Positions 7,056-12,544 of a DNA stretch of 16,445 nt are shown here, piece by piece. The position numbers were made by a program, and so were the translations under genes. The stretch is from an uncultured Verrucomicrobiota bacterium (lineage in GTDB: Bacteria; Verrucomicrobiota; Verrucomicrobiia; Chthoniobacterales; SZAS-18). The stretch's first letter is position 1. Every line of letters starts with the position of its first letter. The notes under the pieces are model-generated. The model had not been told where the DNA came from. It worked only from the letters and a program-made list of their open reading frames with translations, and did no database searches. Where the stretch lies: the NCBI GenBank assembly GCA_937873255.1, contig CALMVM010000302.1:1-16445 (forward strand), read 5' to 3'.

Positions 7056-7724
7056 CTAGGCGGCGGACACGCCGGGATAGCGGATGCCGCCACCGAGCAA
7101 CTGGTGGAAGGAGAACTCCTCGTATGGCCTGTCCCCGGGGCCGAGGCCATCGGTCCACCCCTCGCAGATCGTACGCAGAACCAAGCACTTCACGATCTGC
7201 ATCCGGTGGAGGAAGTCGTGGTTGCTCTCCCAGCCCAGCCAGCTTTTGCAGGCGTAGTAGATCCGGGTAAAGGGGCTGTCGACGACCACGTCCTTGACCT
7301 TGGTGCTCACCCAGTCGCCGATGCTCTCCCAAAGCCGCCATCCCCTGAGACAGGGTTCACGGCGGTTGAACTTCTTCGACAGGTAGTTCCCCGCCGCCGC
7401 CACCGGGATGGTCCGGACGTTGATGCGCCCCCACCCAACCTGCTCGGCGATGACGCGAACGTCTCCGACGAACATCCAGCCCGAGGTGACCAGATGGACG
7501 TGCAGACCGTGGGTGTCGTGCAATTCGAATACCCGGATGCCACGGAGCAGCGGCCACCGTTCGTGCAGCTGTGTTAAGAGATTGTTCCACATGGCTTTGG
7601 CTTCCTTGATCGACATCACGGCCGGCAAGGTGAACGTCCACAGGTAAAGCTCATCTGGACGGTGGCCATGACGCCGGGAAAGCTGTTGGAGGGACAGGAG
7701 GAAGGCAGCCCTGGATTTGGTCAT
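7056..7724 (-). CDS. rep: HUH-type rolling-circle replication initiator (Rep)
   Basis: A 222-residue single-strand endonuclease of the HUH superfamily, which nicks one strand at an origin, stays bound through a tyrosine and primes rolling-circle replication or transfer. Motifs in order: a hydrophobic strand WTFTLP (29-34); the metal-binding HxH motif in HGLHVHLV (H75 and H77); and the catalytic motif in AGNYLSKKF, with Tyr114 as nucleophile and Lys117 in the YxxK arrangement. The length fits small plasmid Reps. The carboxyl third (about 145-222) has no recognised helicase motif. The start is the ATG at 7722-7724, with a G-poor leader and no Shine-Dalgarno. A possible ssDNA-binding protein lies 55 bp upstream and a dyad-rich spacer downstream. 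Small integrative elements and phages also use such proteins, so autonomous replication is not proven. Confidence 0.72.
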   Translation of the reverse strand: MTKSRAAFLLSLQQLSRRHGHRPDELYLWTFTLPAVMSIKEAKAMWNNLLTQLHERWPLLRGIRVFELHDTHGLHVHLVTSGWMFVGDVRVIAEQVGWGRINVRTIPVAAAGNYLSKKFNRREPCLRGWRLWESIGDWVSTKVKDVVVDSPFTRIYYACKSWLGWESNHDFLHRMQIVKCLVLRTICEGWTDGLGPGDRPYEEFSFHQLLGGGIRYPGVSAA

Positions 7725-7735
7725 TGGAGGTGTTT

Positions 7736-7747
7736 GAGGGAATGACG
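7736..7747. repeat. 12-bp direct repeat, copy upstream of rep
   Basis: GAGGGAATGACG lies in the 55-bp leader of rep and matches 6971-6982 exactly. A site here could let Rep bind its own upstream region. Confidence 0.4.
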
Positions 7748-7779
7748 AGATTAGGAATGGTGTCGTCGAAGACGCTTGG

Positions 7780-8127
7780 TCAGGCGTGCTCTTCCACGAG
7801 TTCGGGCTCGCGGTAGCCGAGGTGGGCGGTCACGAAACCTCCCTTGTGGACCAGACGGTCCAGTTCAAAGGCGTACCGACGACCTTTTTCCAGGCCAATC
7901 GTGGTTACCGTTACTTCCGCGGTCGGGATCGGTTGGGGACGAAAAATCCTCACGGTTCCGAAGGCTGCACCGCACTCCACGGCGTAGACATATTGAACGG
8001 TCTGGATTTTTTGCCCACTGGCAGAGTCGACGATGTCTTTGTAATCGAGCTTGCCGCCGCGATACTCGCCGACGAGGATCAGGCGGCCGTCAAGGACACG
8101 CTCTAACAGTTGGTTGTGGGTGATCAT
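7780..8127 (-). CDS. Small protein, possible ssDNA-binding (OB-fold) protein
   Basis: A 115-residue basic-to-neutral protein with many alternating strand-like stretches (RLILVGEYRGGKLDYKDI, QYVYAVECG, FGTVRIFRP, GFVTAHLGYRE), an aromatic content and size that resemble the small OB-fold single-strand-binding proteins of filamentous phages and rolling-circle plasmids. It has no signal peptide and no recognised motif, so the function is a guess supported mainly by its position directly upstream of an HUH Rep, whose replication produces single strands. The start is the ATG at 8125-8127, preceded by an A/C-rich leader without a Shine-Dalgarno. The stop lies 55 bp before rep, so the two are probably one transcript. 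That it is a real gene is well supported by its composition; the role is not. Confidence 0.6.
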   Translation of the reverse strand: MITHNQLLERVLDGRLILVGEYRGGKLDYKDIVDSASGQKIQTVQYVYAVECGAAFGTVRIFRPQPIPTAEVTVTTIGLEKGRRYAFELDRLVHKGGFVTAHLGYREPELVEEHA

Positions 8128-8184
8128 AATTTTAGGTTTGGGACTGCTTGATTGTTTTGTTGAGCAAAGGGTTTTTGCCGATGA

Positions 8185-8370
8185 TCAACGACTGGTGATG
8201 GTGAGTTTGTCCAAAGCAACCCGAACGGCATCGGGATTGAAAAGGCGGGTGCGCCACCCGGCCCGGATGCTGGGGATGACCCGCATCCTCGCCCACCGCT
8301 GCACGCAACTGACCGGGACGCCAAGCTCGACGGCGAGCTTCTTGGTGGTCATGTAAGCGAAATGGTTCAT
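8185..8370 (-). CDS. MerR/excisionase-type helix-turn-helix protein
   Basis: A 61-residue protein consisting almost only of a winged helix-turn-helix: MTTKKLAVELGVPVSCVQRW is the typical MerR/excisionase recognition unit (turn at GVPV), followed by the wing-like RMRVIPSIRAGWRTRLFNPD and a short helix. Proteins of this size act as recombination directionality factors or repressors in integrative elements. I chose the ATG at 8368-8370; an upstream start at 8463 would overlap the divergent gene, and an internal ATG at 8350-8352 would remove six residues. It faces the XRE-like gene across a 65-bp control region and leads the minus-strand replication module (next gene after 57 bp). An excisionase role with the integrase at 15647 is plausible but inferred. 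Confidence 0.68.
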   Translation of the reverse strand: MNHFAYMTTKKLAVELGVPVSCVQRWARMRVIPSIRAGWRTRLFNPDAVRVALDKLTITSR

Positions 8371-8435
8371 AGTGTAACCCAGTAGTTCAGTCTGGTTATA
8401 TTGACAACAAAAAAGTTCAATCAGATGGTTCTCCC
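8371..8435. promoter_or_regulatory. Divergent promoter/operator region
   Basis: This 65-bp AT-rich spacer separates two divergent DNA-binding protein genes. It contains TTGACA (8401-8406) on the plus strand, though the minus-10 position is poor, and TATAAC on the minus strand around 8396-8401 reading leftward. Two direct repeats beginning AGTTCA (8384 and 8414) lie exactly 30 bp apart, each followed by TGGTT; TAACC (8375-8379) and GGTTA (8394-8398) form an inverted pair. The layout is that of a small regulatory switch. Confidence 0.42.
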
Positions 8436-9050
8436 ATGGCCATCTCCCAACGCAAAACGACAATCGCCGTCCTCCGCGCTCTGATGGGGCCCGTCTACGG
8501 ACGCGAGGATCGGTTCGCGGAACTCGCGCAACGGAGTGTTTCCTGGGTCAAAAAGGTCAGTGCCGGGATAGAGCCACTGACCGGCGACGTTGCCCATGCC
8601 CTGAGCCTCGAAACCGGCATCAGTCCGACATGGCTCCTCCGTGGCGACCCTGCAACCGCCCCGGTGGGAAGTGCCGGCCAGCTATACAATGAACGGGCTT
8701 TTCAACTGCACCGCGCCAAACTCGGCAAGGGCAAACTGGAGGTCCAGACCGTCTTCGATCTCGCCGAGATCGTGGCCGAGATCACAGCCATCGCCCGCTC
8801 TGCCGCCAAGCAGGACATAGCGGCGGTGTTCCGGTGGAGGCTCACCGAGTTTCTCAAGGCATCGCGCGACGAGTTTGGTTGTGACGAGCGTACCCAACGG
8901 CAGGTACAAGCGCGGGCGCAAGATGGTCATCTACCGCGCTTGATCTTCCGTGATGACCTCGTCGATCCAAAAACCCTGACCAGAACGTCGGCTAGAGACG
9001 ATGCCTCACACCTCCGGCCTCGAAAGCTGCGCGGCAGTCCCAAGAATTGA
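8436..9050 (+). CDS. XRE-like helix-turn-helix regulator
   Basis: A 204-residue protein. Residues about 20-75 contain a lambda-repressor-like DNA-binding domain: FAELAQRSVSWVKKVSAGIE (helices two and three) and VAHALSLETGISPTWLLRGD, a common ending of such domains. A helical middle (about 90-145; ERAFQLHRAKLG, VFDLAEIVAEITAIAR) may mediate dimerisation. After residue about 150 the sequence turns Arg/Gln-rich and irregular; in the next frame the same DNA encodes VPNGRYKRGRKMVIYRA and a stop at 8941-8943, so a frameshift near 8875-8885 may have replaced the original, shorter end by a run into decayed DNA. The start is the ATG at 8436-8438, without a Shine-Dalgarno. It is divergent from the excisionase-like gene and likely regulates the shared spacer. 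Confidence 0.68.
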   Translation: MAISQRKTTIAVLRALMGPVYGREDRFAELAQRSVSWVKKVSAGIEPLTGDVAHALSLETGISPTWLLRGDPATAPVGSAGQLYNERAFQLHRAKLGKGKLEVQTVFDLAEIVAEITAIARSAAKQDIAAVFRWRLTEFLKASRDEFGCDERTQRQVQARAQDGHLPRLIFRDDLVDPKTLTRTSARDDASHLRPRKLRGSPKN

Positions 9051-9095
9051 TCAATCGTGCAAGCAGTCGAGAAACGAGACGGCGCAAGCTCTCAG

Positions 9096-9430
9096 TCATG
9101 AACCGTTGTTCGCCAAGGACGGGACCACCGCGAACACGGCTTCTCCCTCTGCCCGCCGCATTGCCCGGTGGGAGTGCTTGTGCAGCATGGTTTGGGAGGT
9201 ATAGCCGAGGTCGAGGCGGCCTCCAGGGGCTGGCCCACCCCGGAGCAGTTGCCGGTAAATCCCGCCACGGCACCATCCACGAAGTGGTTGGCGTAGCCGT
9301 ACTACGCCTGCCGCAGGCTTTGACGTGAGCTTGGAAGGCAGCGCGGAACTCCGGGGGAACAGCCCGGGGTGTCCACGGCCTGGAAGTGGTCGGCGAGGAA
9401 GTCGGCCATGGCGGCTCCATGCCGGGCGAC
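9096..9430 (-). pseudogene. Remnant of a tyrosine recombinase 3' end plus decayed DNA
   Basis: At 9117-9215 the minus strand encodes LDLGYTSQTMLHKHSHRAMR and continues RRAEGEAVFAVVPS. Over 33 residues it matches the carboxyl end of the intact integrase at 15668-15766 except at five positions. The catalytic tyrosine of LHKHYHRAM is serine here, so it cannot be active, and the frame is lost upstream of LDLG. Further upstream on the minus strand are gene-like words scattered over frames (MADFLADHFQAVDTPG, PPEFRAAFQAHVKA, YGYANHFVDGAVAG), suggesting a second small gene broken by a stop and indels. With 9051-9095 and 9431-9545, which show nothing recognisable, this fills the gap between the XRE-like gene and the cargo operon. 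Confidence 0.7.
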
Positions 9431-9545
9431 ACGGGCCGAACACAAACTCCCGACAAAGAGAGGCTTGCGTTTTAGCTAATTTGCTTTTGAGATAGGTGCA
9501 AGGCCGCGATCTCCTCGTAGACGCTGACCCCGATCCCACGATACC

Positions 9546-9552
9546 GAAAGGA
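9546..9552 (+). promoter_or_regulatory. Shine-Dalgarno of the cargo operon
   Basis: GAAAGGA ends four bases before the ATG at 9557, which fixes the start of the 976-residue protein. A weak TTGCGT (9465-9470) with TGAGAT 17 bases later is the only promoter-like pair seen upstream and is not convincing. Confidence 0.6.
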
Positions 9553-9556
9553 CCCA

Positions 9557-12487
9557 ATGGCTTCCCAGGAAACTCGCTCCGATGTCTTCAAGTTCGTTTC
9601 GTTGCGGCCACCTTCACCGCCGTCAGATGACTCGGCCCACATCAATTTCATCAACGACGAGCGCACGGCGGGCGTCACTCCGGCTGCCCGATTCATTGCA
9701 GGGTTCGGGCCCGCAGACGTTCGGACTTTCCCGGATAAACTCAGGTCGTTCATCGCGGAGCACAAATACACGCTGACTTACCCGCAGGACGGCGGAGACA
9801 AAGCGCTCGATCAGGCCCGGTCGGCGGCGGCGGCGGTGCCGGACGGGTCCGTCTCCGCGGAATCCCTGAAGGTCGCCATCGAAACCGCCACCGGCCAATC
9901 GCTGGAATCTCTCGCGGCCTCCCCTGCGGCGGTCACGCGACGTAACACGCTCTGGGACTGCTATTACGCATACTTCCTGTTGAACGGTCTCGACGGCCAA
10001 AACCTCGATGCCCTGACCGCCAACCTCCGCGCCGTCCACCTGCTCACCTTCCTCCACGATGGCCGGGCCGTGCCGGGGGCTGCTACTTTGCAGGCGATCC
10101 TCTCAGCCACGCCGGTCGTGGACAAAGCCGTCACCTCCCTGCCCAAACCCGCCGCCACGGCCCCGGCGTCAGGCGACGTTCCGCTACCCGACCACGCGAA
10201 GCGGGCATTCCAAAACCTCTGGAATGATTTGCTGAATACCCACCGGGCCATCGACGACGCCCGCGATCTGACGGTCAACACCACCACCCATAAATCGACG
10301 GCCGAAGTCCTGGTTCCGATCCTCGGCCAAGCAAAATCTCGCCGGAAGGCCACCACGCAACTGGCCAAGAGGACAACCATCGGTCTGAAGACGGCCGTGG
10401 ACAAAGCGGCCTTCGACGCGCTTTCCGCGCACACGCGGGCGGTTTTCGGCGCGGCACGCATCGCGCCGGAGACGTTCAGTCGCGCCGACGCGCTGACCAA
10501 GCTCAACGACCGGATGAGTTCCCTGTATTCCAGTCTCAGTTCGATCACGGACCCGCGTGTGCTCGAATTCATGCCGCCCGAGGCCCGCGCGCTTCCGGGC
10601 GTGCAACCCATGGTGGAACGGATCGACCGCCTCGCCTTTCAACCCATTTACATCGGGCCATTAATGAGCTCGAACGAGAATGTCCGGGGCGAGATCCGCC
10701 CTCTGGGCATCGGTGACCTGAAGGTCGTCAAACAGAAGCTCACGAGCTACCAACTGGGCGAGGTCGCGCACATCGAAAACGTCCTGCGCGGCGAATCGAA
10801 GGAGCGCAAATACCGTGTTCTCGACCGCACCGAGCAGACCCTCGACATCACCACCGAGACGAACGAAGAACAGTCCAGGGACACGCAGACCACCGAGCGG
10901 TTCGAACTCAAAAAGGAAAGCGAGAACACCATCCAGCAGCAGATGAGCGTGCAGGCCGGCGTCTCCGTGTCCGGTTCCTACGGCATGGTGACCTTCGGCG
11001 CGCACGGGGACTTCGCCTACAGCACCTCTTCGGTGGATTCGAACAAATCGTCGTCGAACTTCGCCCGGGAAGTGATCGACAAGTCGGTGACGCGCATCCA
11101 GAAGAACGTTCGTCAGGAACAGATCACCAAGAATCTGCACGAGGTCGAGGAACTCGACACGCACGGCTTGGACAACACGAAGCAGCCGGACAATCTGACG
11201 GGCGTCTACCGCTGGGTCGACAAATACTACGAGGCGCAGATCTACAACTACGGCAAGCGGATGATGTTCGAGTTCATCGTGCCGGAGCCATCCGCCTTCT
11301 ATGGTTATGCGCAAACGCATCAGCCCAAAGCGAATGTCGTTCCGCCGACGACGCTTCCCGACAGCCTGACGCACAAGAACATCACCGAGAACAACTACCA
11401 GAATTTCATCCGGGATTACCAGATTCAGGGCTGCACGCCGCCGCCGCCCCCTGGCAAGGTCGTCAGCGCGACGCTGTCTTCGGACGCCAAGATCGAGAAC
11501 GGCACCCCGCTGGCGAAGTCCTCGAAGGATCTCGTCGTGCCCGAGGGCTATGTGTGCGATGCGCTGGCGTACAGCCTGTCCTTCGTCCACGCCTCCTACC
11601 CTCGGTTCCGACTGTCGGTGGGGGCCGACACCACCTGGTTCGACTGCGCGACCACTGGCGGCGGCAGCGACAAGATCGACCAAGCTTGGGGCAGCAGCGC
11701 CGCTCCGTTCGACGGCATCATCCCGGTCTCCATCGACATCTACGACGTCAATTCCTATTTCGTCAACGTCGTCGCCTCGTGCATCCGCACCCCCGAAGCG
11801 TACGAACTCTGGCAGATCCATACGTTCGAAAAGATCACGGCGGCTTACCAGGCGTTAAAGGCCACCTACGATCAGCAGATCGCGCAGCAGCAGACCCAGA
11901 AGTGGGTCGTCATCCACGGTCAGAATCCGCGGATCAACCGGCAGATCGAGATGGGCGAACTGAAGAAGTCGTGCGTCAAGCTCCTGATGGACTCGTGGCA
12001 GTTCGGCGCTTTCAACGCGATGAAGCAGTCCGGCGACAACCCGCCGGACTTCGACCTCCATCAGGCGGTCAAGGAAGGCAAGACAGCGCAGTTTTTCGAG
12101 CAGGCCTTCGAGTGGGAAAACATCACCTACCTGTTCTACCCCTATTTCTGGGGTCGGCAGTCGCAGTGGATTTCGAAACTGAACACTTACGACGAGGACC
12201 CGTTGTTCACGCAGTTCCTGCAAGCCGGGGCAGCCCGGGTTGTCGTGCCGGTGCATCCCGGCTACAATGACACTGTGATGTATTTCCTCGAGCACGACGG
12301 GGCCATCTGGAGCAGCGGGCCACCGCCGCGCCTCAACGATCCTCTCTACATCTCGCTGGCCGACGAACTCCGGGGGCAAACCGACGACCTGACCAACGCT
12401 ACCCCCGAGGGCGATCCGTGGCAGGTCGTCCTGCCCACCACCCTGGTGTACCTGCAGAAGGACGCGACGCTGCCCACATACCCCTGA
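9557..12487 (+). CDS. Large uncharacterised protein paired with the PAD
   Basis: A 976-residue protein that I cannot assign. It lacks a signal peptide and clear transmembrane helices. Residues 1-370 are mainly helical and Ala-rich. Around 378-455 is a distinctive, probably conserved stretch (RGEIRPLGIGDLKVVKQKL, GEVAHIENVLRGE) that runs into a Glu/Thr-rich segment (TTETNEEQSRDTQTTERFE). Residues about 463-500 alternate small, polar and hydrophobic residues (VQAGVSVSGSYGMVTFGAHG), as in an amphipathic beta-hairpin, flanked by helical charged regions. GVYRWVDKYYEAQIYNYGKR and EFIVPEPSAFY (549-582) follow, a CTPPPPPG linker at 626-633, a beta-rich region (about 635-745) and a carboxyl part with QAFEWENITYLFYPYFWGRQ and PTTLVYLQ. 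It has a good Shine-Dalgarno and is followed after 57 bp by the PAD gene, so they form an operon. Scaffold, delivery, pore or adhesion roles are possible; none is shown. Confidence 0.82.
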   Translation: MASQETRSDVFKFVSLRPPSPPSDDSAHINFINDERTAGVTPAARFIAGFGPADVRTFPDKLRSFIAEHKYTLTYPQDGGDKALDQARSAAAAVPDGSVSAESLKVAIETATGQSLESLAASPAAVTRRNTLWDCYYAYFLLNGLDGQNLDALTANLRAVHLLTFLHDGRAVPGAATLQAILSATPVVDKAVTSLPKPAATAPASGDVPLPDHAKRAFQNLWNDLLNTHRAIDDARDLTVNTTTHKSTAEVLVPILGQAKSRRKATTQLAKRTTIGLKTAVDKAAFDALSAHTRAVFGAARIAPETFSRADALTKLNDRMSSLYSSLSSITDPRVLEFMPPEARALPGVQPMVERIDRLAFQPIYIGPLMSSNENVRGEIRPLGIGDLKVVKQKLTSYQLGEVAHIENVLRGESKERKYRVLDRTEQTLDITTETNEEQSRDTQTTERFELKKESENTIQQQMSVQAGVSVSGSYGMVTFGAHGDFAYSTSSVDSNKSSSNFAREVIDKSVTRIQKNVRQEQITKNLHEVEELDTHGLDNTKQPDNLTGVYRWVDKYYEAQIYNYGKRMMFEFIVPEPSAFYGYAQTHQPKANVVPPTTLPDSLTHKNITENNYQNFIRDYQIQGCTPPPPPGKVVSATLSSDAKIENGTPLAKSSKDLVVPEGYVCDALAYSLSFVHASYPRFRLSVGADTTWFDCATTGGGSDKIDQAWGSSAAPFDGIIPVSIDIYDVNSYFVNVVASCIRTPEAYELWQIHTFEKITAAYQALKATYDQQIAQQQTQKWVVIHGQNPRINRQIEMGELKKSCVKLLMDSWQFGAFNAMKQSGDNPPDFDLHQAVKEGKTAQFFEQAFEWENITYLFYPYFWGRQSQWISKLNTYDEDPLFTQFLQAGAARVVVPVHPGYNDTVMYFLEHDGAIWSSGPPPRLNDPLYISLADELRGQTDDLTNATPEGDPWQVVLPTTLVYLQKDATLPTYP

Positions 12488-12544
12488 GCGGCGGAGATCG
12501 GCCCGGGAGAGATTTTCTTCCAAGATTGGGAGTCCTTGCACATC

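Noticed and set aside
9472..9556. Gene-like minus-strand ending (VSVYEEIAALHLSQKQIS) just before the cargo
   Set aside because: The words look plausible, but the frame continues antisense into the first cargo gene and no upstream gene can be reconstructed.
10661..11821. 386-residue open frame on the minus strand
   Set aside because: Antisense to the 976-residue protein; valine-, arginine- and aspartate-rich shadow frame without motifs.
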